From positions 14,384,001 through 14,448,000 of the forward strand of contig CP053154.1 in assembly GCA_014607495.2 (NCBI GenBank): a stretch of 64,000 nt of DNA, read 5' to 3'. The DNA is from Carposina sasakii (Eukaryota > Arthropoda > Insecta > Lepidoptera > Carposinidae). Position 1 is the first letter of the stretch, and the number at the start of each line of letters is the position of its first letter. Positions 49,001 to 59,385 of this stretch are shown piece after piece. Under the pieces are notes generated by a model. That model was not told where the DNA came from and did not search any database. It saw only the letters and a list, made by a program, of their open reading frames with translations. The position numbers and the translations under genes were made by a program.

Positions 49001-50478
49001 TGAGGAGTCTGGTCCAACTTGAGAGATAGGATAGCTTAGATCTTTAATTATATTCGCAATTTTATTTTATTGCAAATTATTTGTCTATAATTAATTGACA
49101 GTCACAATTATCTGTTAACTCCAAAAGATTCTAACAGATGTCGATACTTTTCGACTGGATTGAGTAAGTAATCAATAGATGGCACTGCTATGGTAAACCG
49201 ACAAACGTGTCATATAAGCTACAATTCAATTTCCACGCGGACGAAGTCGCGGGCGTCCACTAGTTATTATATAAAGTCAATTGATTAAGGGCTATATTTT
49301 ATAAAAGTAGTTATTATGACTCCTGCAATATTGTTCTGGGGGTTGCAATGGTTGTATAAATAGTAGGGTAGAAACTAAATGGTGTCACTTTATTCTTGAC
49401 TATTGAGCTTGTAAGACGTTACTCTGTCCAATTGCAGTTTGAAATAAACTACTTCCGTTTCTATTTAAAAATATTAATCGTATTATTAAATTAGTTACTG
49501 AAATAACAAGTAAGATAAACAGTGTAAATTAAGTGATATGGTGCTGCTTTTCTCGAATATAATACCGCCAAAGGCAGCCTAACTATTTCACAGTTGAATA
49601 AACGGTTGTACATAGTTATACATCGTTTAACTTCTTTTCCTGGATATACCACTGCTTCATCGGATTTCCTGTGGTAATAATTTATTTCGAAAAACCGCAT
49701 CGAAATCCGTTGCGTAGTTTAAAAGATGGGACCGACAGACAGCGGACAGACGTACTATGTTATGATTCAGGAAAAAAATCTTCATTTGCAATTAACCGGT
49801 CACCATGTTAACCATTTAAATTTATCTTGCAGGGACATCCCCCCGCCAGCACTCATCATCCCCCCCGCGCCGGTGTCGACGCCTGCGCCCGCGCTGCCCC
49901 CCGCCCCCGCAATGCCCCCGGGTATGCCCCCCGTCCCCGGAATGCCCCCGGGCATGCCCCCAGGCCCCCCTGGCATGCCCCCAGGAATGCCCCCGGGGCT
50001 TCCCCCCGCCCCCGGCGTGCCCCCCGGCCTGCCCAAAGACTTCCAGGACGCCCTCGACATTATCTTCCCCTCGGCGGAAGTGAAACAAGCGGCGGCAGAG
50101 ATCCACAACGAGCTATTCCAAATGCACCAGTTCCAGATGCCTTTCCCACCACATCTACCGCTGATGCCTCCCATCAATCCCATGATGGTGCCGTTTGAGA
50201 TGCAAGCGCCGTTGTTCCCGCGACCACAGCTCTACGACAACAACGTGCCAATTATGCCAAACAAGCGACCTAACAATAAGAACCATCGCCAGAATAACAT
50301 AAACAAGCACAAGCCGAAGTACCAGCAACAGAAACCTCAGCAGCAGAGGAGTACGCCGTCGCCGCAGCAGAAGGTACAGGTCAAGGAGGAGAAGAAAGAC
50401 GCACAGGAGAAGATGAAGTCGGAGTTAGATGAGATGGCCATGCTGGGTATTAACGCGTCGGATGTCGCCGGGATGTAG
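37054..50478 (+). CDS. CG9776: Zinc finger matrin-type protein (CG9776-like), 13 exons, 910 aa
   Basis: The exons are 37054-37380, 37836-38007, 40241-40434, 40635-40771, 43888-44043, 44463-44574, 45494-45911, 46260-46368, 46754-46897, 47256-47392, 47496-47626, 48673-48722 and 49833-50478. All introns are GT-AG, all phases agree and the total is 911 codons with the stop. The N-terminus is RD-rich, with a coiled coil at about residues 232-320. Two matrin/U1-type fingers have the spacing CX2CX12HX5H: C305/C308/H321/H327 and C376/C379/H392/H398. Lysine- and serine-rich tracts follow (about 467-505), then ER/RD repeats (about 542-610), a charged helix and a proline-rich segment (MPPGMPP repeats) from about 696. 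Such proteins are nuclear and bind RNA; the ER/RS character points to mRNA processing (inference). The start context is CAAAATG. Family identity is from the finger sequences ([40 protein letters not shown]). Confidence 0.9.
37461..37789 (-). mobile_element. Lepidopteran CTAGTGGACGCCC repeat in intron 1
   Basis: Read in reverse it begins CTAGTGGACGCCCGCAACTC and ends in ATTATATGTATAGATTG. It carries the family's internal phrase GAACCGATTTCGATGCAG. It fills most of the first intron of the zinc finger gene. Confidence 0.75.
38008..40240 (+). other. Intron 2 of the CG9776-like gene
   Basis: AT-rich intron with one recognisable repeat piece at about 38330-38395 (GTCGCCCTACACCCTCCGCT, GACCCTCGGATCTGCCGACT). 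The same phrase is found in the elements at 11640-11700 and 54110-54180. No other exon is supported. Confidence 0.6.
40899..40923 (+). CDS. Candidate alternative terminal exon (short isoform)
   Basis: The acceptor TTTATTAAACAG is followed by GAATGTTAAAGCCGC and a stop codon at 40921-40923. Joined to exon 4 (phase 2) it reads SR-NVKAALA and stops, giving a protein of about 284 residues that lacks both zinc fingers. AATAAA hexamers at 41417 and 41495 would provide a 3' end before the mariner insertion. The phase match alone has a one-in-three chance; the acceptor and downstream hexamers add support. Confidence 0.4.
41417..41510 (+). terminator. Possible polyadenylation signals of the short isoform
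   Basis: GTAATAAAAAATGTG near 41417 and TATCAATAAATATTACTGC near 41493 contain AATAAA, the second followed by a T-rich stretch. They fit a transcript ending after the exon at 40899-40923. Chance hexamers are common in DNA this AT-rich. Confidence 0.3.
41748..41894. mobile_element. MITE family C in intron 4
   Basis: GATCGATTCTGACCGTCACA at the left and TGTGTCTCTCAGAATAGGCC at the right are diverged inverted ends. The core ATCTCTCTCCGTTTTATACA / GAGAGAAAGGGACAGGAAGG is the family signature. Confidence 0.65.
42103..43021 (+). mobile_element. Mariner transposon, internally deleted, 915 bp with perfect ITRs
   Basis: The element (42105-43019) lies between TA dinucleotides (42103-42104 and 43020-43021). 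Its 30-bp terminal inverted repeats, starting CGAGGGCTGTTTGATAAG, match without a mismatch. It sits in intron 4 of the CG9776-like gene in the same orientation. Full-length mariners are about 1.3 kb; the missing DNA comes from the middle of the transposase. Intact ends mean it could still be mobilised by a transposase supplied elsewhere (inference). Confidence 0.95.
42286..42960 (+). pseudogene. Mariner transposase with in-frame loss of the catalytic centre
   Basis: From the ATG at 42286 the frame is open for 224 codons. It starts EKTEFRAVIKHFFMKG and carries the N-terminal helix-turn-helix region (VYNWINDFKRGRSST, DAPRSGRPIEV) and the linker REIAENTGISTERVHKIL. The first catalytic aspartate is present in FVTVDETC, and the third in DYYLFPNLKRWL, but these two motifs are directly fused. 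The second catalytic aspartate block (HQDNA in the family) and about 110 residues are gone. The end LETRWNKCLALKGDYVEK is normal. The protein could bind DNA but should not cut it. Confidence 0.9.
43147..43271. mobile_element. Short MITE with GGTAAGCACGAACCT ends
   Basis: CAGAGTGGTAAGCACGAACC at the left and GGTTCGTGCTTACCCCACTG at the right are inverted repeats around a GCTAGCGAGTCGCTAG palindrome. It is the second copy of the family at 24162. Confidence 0.7.
43618..43794. mobile_element. Miniature hAT-like element, 161 bp
   Basis: The element (43626-43786) starts CAGGGTAGGCAAACTATGCC and ends TTCACCGTCCCTG. The flanking octamers CCATAGAT and ACATAGAC share CATAGA, fitting an aged 8-bp duplication. 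It lies about 100 bp before exon 5 of the zinc finger gene. Confidence 0.55.
43874..43887 (+). promoter_or_regulatory. Possible internal start codon overlapping the exon 5 acceptor
   Basis: An ATG at 43874 reads MSSPRSNKR in the same frame as exon 5. The AG used as the acceptor (43886-43887) is inside the AGA codon of this reading. The same DNA could therefore be an acceptor for the long transcript or the N-terminus of a shorter product that starts just before the first zinc finger. The upstream sequence TCGTCTGGTATGTTATAAAT gives no clear promoter motif. Confidence 0.3.
46483..46608. mobile_element. MITE family C in intron 8
   Basis: ATGGTCGATTCTGACCT and GACGGTCAGAATCGACCAT are inverted ends, 126 bp apart, with the family core CTGTCCCTTTATAACTCGGC. 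AAT/ATT residues border it. Confidence 0.75.
47700..48110. repeat. Fragmentary repeats in intron 11
   Basis: TAGGCCGCATCTTGCTTAAC followed by ATCAGGCACAATACAATGGC is the reverse complement of the piece at about 19560-19600. The next 250 bp (GTGGTTGGGCAGCTGG and others) is GC-richer and unassigned. Confidence 0.4.
48180..48563 (+). mobile_element. MITE family B in intron 11, well preserved
   Basis: It starts TACAGGGTGATTTTTGGTC and ends AAAAAAACATCCTGTA, with TA at both borders. This is the best-preserved copy in the window and can serve as the family reference: 384 bp with no coding frame. Confidence 0.85.
48918..49265 (-). mobile_element. Lepidopteran CTAGTGGACGCCC repeat in intron 12
   Basis: In reverse it begins CTAGTGGACGCCCGCGACTT and includes TAAGTAGTTTAGGAGTCCAT near its far end. 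It is a longer variant of the copies at 18365 and 55978. Confidence 0.75.
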
Positions 50479-51340
50479 TTTTACTACTCTAGTGTGCCAC
50501 TAGATGGCGTGCATTGTGCATTTTAAACCGTGACGTCAAAGAATATTTTCCTTGTACATTTACTAAATCCTCTACTGGCTGATTTGGTTTAGCTATTATG
50601 TTGTTAGCCCGCCAGTGTCAAGGGTTTTGTTAATGTTAAGGAAAACCATTTGAAAAACAATTTTACATCCTTTCATGGTCAGAGAGATATATTTCTGTCT
50701 GTTATGTCAATTATTCCAAAGAAAGGCCCTCATTTCTAAGAGGCGAGCAAGTAAAAACATTTCTATTCTGAATATGAGACTTGATTCAACAGCGCACTTT
50801 TGTAACTTAAACAAAAGCTATATGGCTGTAGATCAGTATGCTACAGTTGTAGAGGCAGCCTGTGATGACCAATGTCATATTATAGAACTACACTAAAATG
50901 TATGAAAACATTTTTAAATCGTAACCAATAGGTTATTTTATATGCGCCAATGCTACTGGCTATTACAGCTTGCCGCTACTTTGTATTAGACTTTGATTTT
51001 TCTATGGATTTAACACTACCTCAAAACGGAATATTAAATTTAAATGATATGTGGTCTATCAAAAATTTGTTGTTAGAAGTCTTAAACCTTAACTGAACAT
51101 TCTTTCATACTTCTTGTGATATGAAATTGTAATAATATATAAATTACAATATTTCTAGTTTGACTAAGTTTATATACCTACTTACTATTATTATATAAGT
51201 TTATATTTGTTTCTTACATCATTAACATACTTATAGTATTTTCCAATTATGGAATATGTAAGGTGATTAAAGGTAATGGCAAACAGATCTAATATAAAAA
51301 TCTTGCTATTCTTGACAAATAAAGATCATGATGATTACTA
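50479..51340 (+). terminator. 3' untranslated region and polyadenylation signal of the CG9776-like gene
   Basis: After the stop codon about 840 nt of AT-rich, repeat-free sequence lead to ACAAATAAAGATCATG, where AATAAA is at 51318-51323. The absence of repeats and the position fit a transcript end. This is inferred from sequence only. Confidence 0.5.
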
Positions 51341-51344
51341 AATT

Positions 51345-52010
51345 GTTTTCTTTTACTAATGTGTATCGATAATTAATATATTTCACTTGGGAAACGAGCC
51401 CCGTGGACAGGATTAGTTGGTGTTGATATTATTGTAAAAGTAACACATGAAGTAGGTATAGTATCTCTCTACACTTTTGCTATGTGGTGCAAATTGTTCT
51501 GAGCTCATATTTACCAATTCGGTTCGCGGAATGGAACGGAAGCGAATTTTTGCAACAATTTCCAAATTCCGTTACGTAAAATCATCGGAGTTCTCGAGAA
51601 TGCGCGAGGATTCCGCGGAAGGCGCGCGACTTTTTTTTAGGCTCGTAGTTTGTTATAACGCTTGACATAAAGTTCATTATGCGATGTACAAAAACTTCCA
51701 TTCCGCGGCGGTGTAAATTGAGCCTTAGGTTAGAATTTTTTTTCCTTTCGGACCACACCTCCACCTCCTTAAATTACCGCTTCCTAGAATGACTATACCC
51801 AGGTTGTCCACTCGTAATGACGACTTTCTCAGATTGACCATTTCTCAATAATCTCTTCCTATGAAGACCACTTAATGCAAACTACCTTTAAGAATAGCAC
51901 ATCTTCGTTTTTTGATTATTGGTTACATACAACATTTCACTGTCCACTTATAATATGTTTTAAAGCCAACACAGAAATATTTTTTTTATATTTTCAAAAA
52001 AAATTCTAGT
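51345..52010. other. Intergenic spacer
   Basis: Spacer between convergent genes. The patch 51527-51720 is GC-richer (GGATTCCGCGGAAGGCGCGCG) but holds no supportable gene or repeat. Confidence 0.4.
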
Positions 52011-52264
52011 ATGCTGCTCTGGGAGTGGAAAAAAAAGTATAATACTACTGCTGCTTCTCTTCCCGGGCATACTGTACAAGTCAGTAGAGGGACAAGAGGG
52101 TCTTGGTATTTTGTAGGCGATGGGCTAACCACCTGTCACTACTAACCAAACTTGTACATCTCAACTATACCCTCAAAATTGGTCAGAAGTGGCACCATGT
52201 GGTTCTATCGGCCCTTGGTGCTCTGCCTACCCCGTAAGGGATAAAGGTAGATTGTATGTATGTA
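52011..52264 (+). repeat. Family A repeat, full length
   Basis: It runs from ATGCTGCTCTGGGAGTGG through CAGTAGAGGGACAAGAGGGT to GGGATAAAGGTAGATTGTATG with an ATGT tail. It lies between the convergent 3' ends of the CG9776-like and TMEM129 genes. Confidence 0.85.
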
Positions 52265-52379
52265 AATTTGTAACTTCCTTTGATTTTGCTACTGATTGTA
52301 CCTGTCTATGGGTGATCCTACCACATTAGGCCGCCTATCCACCAGAAATATCAACTACAGATTGACAACCAACACAAAA

Positions 52380-54016
52380 CAAACTTAAATATCCATTTAT
52401 TTTATTAGGTACATTCATAATAACTTTTGGCAATATAACGCCAACGAAGTTTTTGGTTACGAACTAAATTTTACTTTATTAATTAAATGCTCAATCAGTA
52501 TTTAAAAAATACAATCGTAAGTATCAAAGTTATACATACATATCCTGGAAAGCCTCATAAAAGGTAACAGGCAAATTCAGGCAACTAGACACTAGATCAA
52601 GTAACTATAAGTTTTAAAATAACAAAAATAATTCAAAATCAATAACTAAAATATACAAATACATAGTTCATCTCATCATTAAATGATTCCTAATAATTTC
52701 TATAAAAGTTAAAAATACATAATCTAACTACTTATCTTGAGTTAAAAATATTTAAAATCCGAAAATTTCAAGATTCTAAAAACTAGACAAAAAAATTTAA
52801 AAATATTTTTTTACATAATATTAAAGTTCATATAAATAATTTAATAAAACATATTTGATCTTTCTAAAAGAAATTGTACATGGAGTTTATTACTAAATCC
52901 AAAATGAATGTTATTACTTCTACTTATAGTAGGGACCCTTTTCTCCCAATTTACTAATATGCAAATGGTATATAACTTATAATTATATATATGGTAACTT
53001 CAACTAAAACTAATCAACACATAAATTATCTCATTCATTGAGATTCACCTGTAATAATTTCCAAAAGGATTATCTTACACTCATACAAAGTGAGTCAACA
53101 TTGCATTTACATTAATTATTATTATGAAACTATTGATTATCATCTATGGCCAGTACAGCATAACTTGAGTAATTTCATTTTGCCCCACTAGTGGGGCAGA
53201 TTCGAACGTCATAAAATTTACAGGTTAATCTTCCTTAGAACAATTTTACATTCATTTAACACACTACCGATGAAGTGCTGACTGTTCTACTCCTACTAAT
53301 TTTAAGGTGATCTACCCTGCCCCAATTAGTAGGGTTAGTGGGGCAAAATGGAACTACCTAACCCATAATTCAGTCCCTCGTTGCTTTCTTTCCAGTCTAG
53401 ACATTTCCTTTTACCTAACAATTAACATAATACCCTGCTGTAGGTACGAGTAGTTTTGTCATTTTTGGTTACATTAAGAAGCACATGTAGCACTAATTAA
53501 ACTACTTACTAACAAATAACATTAAGACATTATAAATAAGTAATAAAATCAATATTAGGTCACATATTTGAGTTCGAATTGGAATTAACAAATAGGTATG
53601 TAGGTATTATATACCTATAAACTAATATAGGTACGAGGTATTTGGGAGCTGCTCTTCAAAATTTAAATTAGAAGAATGGCTATATTTTTAATTTTGTCAC
53701 ATTATTCGCTAAATATCCAACAACAACAGTGGAACATTTTGTCATCATAGACATGCACGCCTAAACGGTGTTAACTAAATTAACAATATTAGATTTATTT
53801 TTTATGAGAATACAATATTGTCACAATAGTCGTGAGAATGAGTACATTCTCAGTCTTTGTAGTTTAAAAATACAGGGCCTTATATCCCATCCCCGTTATG
53901 TACCTAATAGGTACGTTTAACTATGTATATCATACCATACCTATGTATCTACAGTTACGTTACATACAACGTCAAACATCAAGTAAATAGACGCCGAATA
54001 CAATTACATTACATTA
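52380..54016 (-). other. AT-rich region, possible long TMEM129 3' untranslated region
   Basis: Apart from one interrupted MITE just to its right, this stretch has no repeats. On the minus strand it ends with ACCTAATAAAATAAATGG (two overlapping AATAAA) near 52396-52410. This would suit the 3' end of the TMEM129 transcript, with a long 3' untranslated region of about 2.6 kb. Other AATAAA hexamers occur nearer the stop, so the true end is unknown. Confidence 0.3.
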
Positions 54017-54404
54017 AAGTCGATTCTGACCGTCACATTTAAACGTAAACTTTAATTTAGCTAAATATTTAATAGTATCAGGCGTCACTATTCGGAAGTT
54101 CAAATCTCCATTGAGGGGTCGCCCACCACCGGGCCCTACACCCTCCGCTGACCCTCGGATCTGCCGACTCATGGTCACGAACACAAGACACTACAGTCGC
54201 AGCGAGAAGCCAGATCCAAGCACCTAGCATGCAACCATAAATACATAGCTGCTAATCCAAAAACCAATTAAAATTTTAATCGACATATGTTTCGCCAACA
54301 CCCGTGGCATCATCAGGATTTAATTTAGTCATGTTTGTCTCTCCATTCTTAACATAAAGGACTAATATTAAGAAAAGGTTTAAGTATGACCGTCAGAGTC
54401 GCCT
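54017..54404. mobile_element. MITE family C split by a 258-bp insertion
   Basis: The MITE halves are 54017-54060 (GTCGATTCTGACCGTCACAT) and 54319-54404 (ending GACCGTCAGAGTCGCC). The insert 54061-54318 is flanked by exact copies of TTTAATTTAG (54051-54060 and 54319-54328). The insert contains CACCGGGCCCTACACCCTCC and CATATGTTTCGCCAACACCC, shared with 11470-11700 and partly with 38330-38395. Confidence 0.75.
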
Positions 54405-54831
54405 ACATTGGACTATTATATCTATTTGGTTTAATACAGTAACCTAGGTAGGTATACAGTTGGATTGAAATTATGTACTCAGGACTCGTAGAACATTGTT
54501 TGATTCGTGTTCGTAACATCCAATAGCGATAAGACTTGATCCACTTTGATACGTAGTCATTATGCGCATTCACTGTCGCCTTAGAGTGAAAACCCCGGAA
54601 ATAAAAATACATAATTAATTATGTAAATTAATATAAACAAGAGCAATCAGTTTTTTCTTCCCTATGAAAAGTTTTTAATCTAAGATTTCGAAAAACAGAT
54701 AAGAGATGATTTGGTTGATAAGACGAACGCATTATGGTTGTCACTTGTAGATGGCAAGGCTACGTTGCATATGAATCTTAGATACACATTGCACAATTTG
54801 ACAATATTGCATAACGGCATAGATATCGCTC

Positions 54832-54975
54832 GCTACGGTCGCTGTGTTGGCTACGGTCGCCGTGTTGGCTACGATCGCTGTGTTGGCTACTATCGCTGTG
54901 TTGGCTACGATCCCTGTGTTTCTTACGGTCGCTGTGTCGGCTCCGGTCGCCGTGTCGCCTGCGGTCGCAGTCCGT
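54832..54975. repeat. 18-bp minisatellite, eight units, abutting the TMEM129 stop codon
   Basis: Eight consecutive 18-bp units of the form GCTACGGTCGCTGTGTTG fill this interval, with 1-5 changes per unit that increase towards the stop codon. The last unit touches the TMEM129 stop (54976-54978). Because 18 is a multiple of 3, the repeat is open in several frames on both strands (hexapeptides ANTATV, GYGRCV and LATIAV). Those frames are artefacts of the repeat unless shown otherwise. Confidence 0.9.
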
Positions 54976-57900
54976 TCAAGCGGTGCGCGGCGTGACGCGC
55001 GCAGGACACACGTCCAGCACACAGAACACAGCACGACACACTGGGCACGAGGAGCGCGCCGCCAGCCAGCGCGCCGGCGAGCCGCCCGCACGAGACGCCC
55101 ACCAGCGCGCCATGCAGCTGCTGCACCACAGCACGCTGCCACGCAATTACCCAAATATGAATCGGACCCGTGTTTACGTAACTTACACAACCATAGCAAT
55201 GCAGCAGCGAAAATTAAGTGTGTGAATGCGCGGGGCGCGGGGAGATGGCACGCACTCGCCCCGCAGACACACACTCTCAATTTTCGGAACTTCAAATTAG
55301 GCAATAGTCCAACGGTTATTTACAAAAGGAAATAAGTCAGCTTAAGCTTTTATCACCAGTAATACTATAACTTTCTATCTGACTAGTTTACACAGCCTAG
55401 TTGATATTTATGCTGATTACATATGGGGTAGATTTCTATACCTAGTACCTTTAAGTACGAGTACTACAAACTATCTGCCTACAACGGCTCTTACGGTGTG
55501 CAGTCACAATAAACAAAGTATTCAAAAGTTACGGAGAAGAAAATTTTAAAAAAGCAACACTTTTCTATAGCGGCCGCCCACGGCTTGGTCACGTGAAAGG
55601 GCAGTACACCCGAGCAAAGCCGGGGCCCGGGACGGATCCCTAGTCTAGGAATAAAAACGCGTTGGTTCTCCTACAGTGCTCGAGTATTATCAGTACAAAC
55701 ATACTGAATGCAAGATGCAAAATATGACACAATCTAACACTTACCGGCAGTTACACTGCTGGCACTGCGGCGGTCCGCCGACAAGGCCGGGCGGCGGCGC
55801 GTGACAGCGACGATTTATCTTCACGTCGGAGATGGCTTGCATGCAGCCAATACATTGCTCGGGCTCCTAATATTCCCATATTAAATATGTTACAGCTAAA
55901 GTTTTACGAAGGTGACAGTCAACAGAATCAATTAATAGAATGAGCTTATGCAGAATTAAATTATTCTAATATTCTGGACTAGTGGACGCCCGCGACTTCG
56001 TCCGCGTGGACTGCAGAAAAAACAAAATGTCGAAATTATCCAGGATAAAAATATTTTTTTCGGGATAAATAGTGGCCTATTTGTTAATCCAGGGTGTCAG
56101 CTAACCCCGTACCAAATTTTATTAAAATCGCTCCAGCCGTTTTTACGTGAAAGAGTAACAAACATCCATCCATCCATACTCACAAACTTACGCGTTTATT
56201 AGTAAGATAAATGAGACATCAATACACATCATCTGTTCAAGCTTTTATGTACCAACAAGTCTCACAGTGTCAGTAACAAATATTTTATTTATTTATTATT
56301 ACATACATGCAGATGAGCCAACTGATTTTGCCTCCATATGTATGACTGCTTTGCCATTTCTTCAATATGCTATTCTTGAATTGTTTTAATATTTATAAAC
56401 ACTTGATGTCCAAACCACCCATCCAGTAGTTTGTTCCACAAGTGACAAACCAAGTGATAATAACAATCCAATCAAAACTTACCTCATCTAGATAATGCAC
56501 AGGATTCTGATCCACATACTGCTTGAAAACAGTAATAAACCTCTCAATCAGTGTTGGCAGCAGTGAGATATGTTCAGGAACCGTCACCGGGTGTGCCAGC
56601 AGCGGCTGCAGCTCCCTCAGAGCGGTCGCCGAGATGCGGAAGCTGAACCTCTGCAAGTCTTCCCGGTTTGGTACCACCTCTATGTGGATGTACTGCACTA
56701 GATCTTCTCCGGATGGTGTTAGGTTGTGGCTGTCAGACTGAAATTGATTATCAGATTAATTAAATCAGTACAAGGGTGGTAGGATTATTTTTCTAGGGCA
56801 CAAAGGGCAGATCTGTCTATGAAGTTTATTTATGAGCTGTGGGTGGATTCTCCACCCACAATAGGCAATATGTGGGTGTTGGAATCTGCCAATGAATCAG
56901 TTATAGATATACATGTTCAACACATAGTTATACATATACATGTTGGTAAATTATACAAATACATTTTGGTAAATAAAAATAATAATAAAAAATGTTCAAC
57001 ACATTCAGTGCTGGTGACTACGTATTTGCGTCTTTTAGACTTTCTAGAGGTGCTGCTGACCCTTATTTGTGTCCTCGCATTAGGCGTTGACTTGATGTCG
57101 GCACCCTTAGAAAATCTGCTGGCAGTGAATGTGTTAAGGTCAATCATTAAACCATACTTGGTAAGTAAAATGCAATTTCCTAAAATTAGTTACGATAGTT
57201 GAGGTAAACGAAATAATAAACTGACTTAACAAACTACATTTTCTTAAATATCTATATTTGCTGCTCTGAGGGTGAAAAAAAACTGTATAATACTACAGCT
57301 GCTTCTCTTCCCGGGCATACTGTCAGTAGAGGGACAAGAGGGTTTTGGTGTTTTGTAGGCTGACAACCTGTTACTACTAACCGAACTTGTACATCTCAAC
57401 TATACCCTCAAAATTGGTCAGAAGTGGCACCATGTGGTTCTGTCGGCCCTTGGTGCTCTGCCTACCTCATAAGGGATAAAGGCGTGATTATATGTATGTA
57501 TGTATATTTAGATAACAAACAAAACTATAAATAACTTACTCCTGTAGCCACTAATCCACATTCATCATGTTTGACAATATTTACACTGTATGGGGTGACC
57601 TTGATGAGCCAGTTTTCAGTAGCTACTAGCTTTGTGGTGGCTGTCAACTGGATAGTCATCTTGTCCACACTGTAACAAACAACATGGGAATGAGGAAATT
57701 TACATGAATTCAAACATATATATAACTAAAAGATTCTTATTCTTTATTGTACAGAAAACACTACAGTAAAAATAGAGAAATTTGCAAAAGACAAGAACCA
57801 AACTAAATTAATAAACATTAGTTTTGTACCTACCTTCTAAATTCATTATTGATATTAGCCGCCACAACTCTCCAGTCTGTTCCAGGACCAGTGTAAGGTA

Positions 57901-58300
57901 ACAATGGCCGCACAGCAGGGTTCTTGAGCTTGTCATACTCCCACCAGCATATTATCTTGTAGCACATGAGCAGCGCGATGATGGCCGCCCCGGCTGCCGA
58001 CGACTGCATCCACGGGGACTCGATCCCTCCGCACCACAGCGTAAACACGTAGCCAAGCGGCAACGCGGAATGTACGAAGGCGGTCAACGATATCCTTTTC
58101 ATGTGGTACCCTATGAAGTTCACGTTCTCCGAACCCAAGTAGTTATCGAACAGTTGAGCGATGGTGAAGCCGGCGGATACAAATTCCGTGGGTGGATACA
58201 CCACGCAAAATGTGAACAAGGAGTAAAACATAGTCAGTAGGATCATCATGACTTTAACATTCAATTTGCCACCCGAAATACAGTATATTAATAAAAACAT
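54976..58300 (-). CDS. TMEM129: TMEM129, ER-resident E3 ubiquitin-protein ligase, five exons
   Basis: On the minus strand the exons are 58300-57834, 57669-57540, 56737-56483, 55866-55745 and 55135-54976. All introns are GT-AG, phases agree, and the sum is 377 residues plus stop (human is 362). TMEM129 is a multi-pass ER membrane ligase acting in ER-associated degradation. The N-terminal part has hydrophobic segments at about residues 15-37, 76-96 and 105-122; PPTEFVSAGFTIAQLF aligns with the family's NEF motif. The C-terminus carries the atypical cysteine-only RING: CIGC (exon 4), CQQCNCR-VLWCSSCMARWW (exon 4/5 junction) and CPVCRAVFCVLDVC. All cysteines expected from the human protein are present. 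The start could be the methionine at 58300 or, closer to the usual length and with a better context, the one at 58249. Confidence 0.93.
55978..56209 (+). mobile_element. Lepidopteran CTAGTGGACGCCC repeat in TMEM129 intron 3
   Basis: ACTAGTGGACGCCCGCGACT at the left, GTTTTTACGTGAAAGAGTAA in the middle, then (CATC)n and CACAAACTTACGCGTTTATT at the right. It is inserted antisense to TMEM129. Confidence 0.8.
57259..57506 (+). repeat. Family A repeat in TMEM129 intron 2
   Basis: It begins TGCTGCTCTGAGGGTG and ends GGGATAAAGGCGTGATTATA with (TGTA)n. It lies 34 bp from the donor of exon 2 and is antisense to the gene. Confidence 0.8.
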
Positions 58301-59139
58301 GCGCGTTCACTCTTACTAAACACAGTGCAGGCTAATTACAAACATTTTACATTTACATGGATAGAATAATGATAAAACAATTTACAAAAGTATGTAACAT
58401 TGATTTTTTATTACGACCCACCACCGCGTCCACAGAGTAAGTAAGTATATTATTTGGTCCACACTCCACACAATTATCAATATTCGACATGACAAGTAAC
58501 GACTACTAGTGTTGCCGCTCGATAGTCTATCGATATTTGGGCAAAAACAAAAGTATCGATAGCCCCGTGAGGGCTCAGAGCGCTCAGAGTAAGCGTGAAG
58601 GGCAATATTATTGACACACAGCAATACTATCGATAGTATCGATGCTATCGAAGCTCAATATCGTATGTACTATCGATACTTTTGCTACTGAACATAGAGT
58701 AAAGAGTAAACACTTTATCGATACTATCGATAGTACATGCTACTGAATATTGCAATAACAATTGATACTATCGATAATATCGTTAGTTTTATCCCATCGA
58801 TAGTGACCTTTCCTCAATAGTATTGCTAATACCATAATTGTCTAGCTAGTGGATGACAGGATATGAGGTGGTTTTAAGGTTTTTAAACATTTGCGTATAA
58901 TAATTTTTATTGTCATTTAAGATTGTTGTGGCATTTCGCATGAGTACAAACTTTTTACAACAAACCTCCTTGGCATAAAAGCGGAACGCGCTTGACGTTC
59001 TGAATTCGAAGAACAATGAAAAATTAAGAAAAAATGTTACAAAAAATGTACGCAATTTAAGATTTTGATTATTGTCATTAATATTTTGTTATTATCTAGT
59101 TATGCAATATAAAGTGCTTAAAATATCATCCGAGTAATT

Positions 59140-59212
59140 GACCCGGTAGCTTAGTAGTTAGAGCGGCTGGCACGGTTTGCAGTGGTTGTGGGTTCGATTC
59201 CCACTCGGGTGA
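59140..59212 (+). other. tRNA-like unit (probable SINE head or decayed tRNA)
   Basis: The 73-nt stretch has a D-arm-like GCTTAGTAGTTAGAGC, a perfect T-arm (GTGGG TTCGATT CCCAC) and box-B sequence. Its acceptor stem pairs 6 of 7 positions. At canonical spacing the anticodon stem does not pair, so an isotype cannot be given. The upstream phrase CCGAGTAATTGACCCGG is shared with the two units near 61 kb, which marks it as a repeat member rather than a free-standing tRNA gene. Confidence 0.6.
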
Positions 59213-59385
59213 GGAATTTTTTCCATTTTCTTGATTAATAATCTTAAAATATATAATAGTTTGCATTTCGTAATAACAATGATGACAACAATAAATTACA
59301 AGTAAATTGATAAAAATCCTCCTTAAATACCGTCGCACTATTTTACATAAGGTATACCATTTTATTTTTAACATTTACCTTTTTT

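Noticed and set aside
49800..50183. Glycine-rich minus-strand frame and alternative plus frames in exon 13
   Set aside because: These are shadows of the proline-rich coding repeat in the correct frame.
54741..55304. 187-codon minus-strand open frame over the last TMEM129 exon and the minisatellite
   Set aside because: It is in the wrong frame for the RING exon. The spliced frame (VLWCSSCMARWW...CPVCRAVFC) matches TMEM129 and ends at 54976. The long frame is kept open by GC-rich sequence and the 18-bp repeat.
59140..59212. Functional tRNA gene
   Set aside because: The T-arm is good, but the anticodon stem fails at canonical spacing. The flanking sequence is shared with repeat copies at 61 kb, so it is treated as a tRNA-like repeat.
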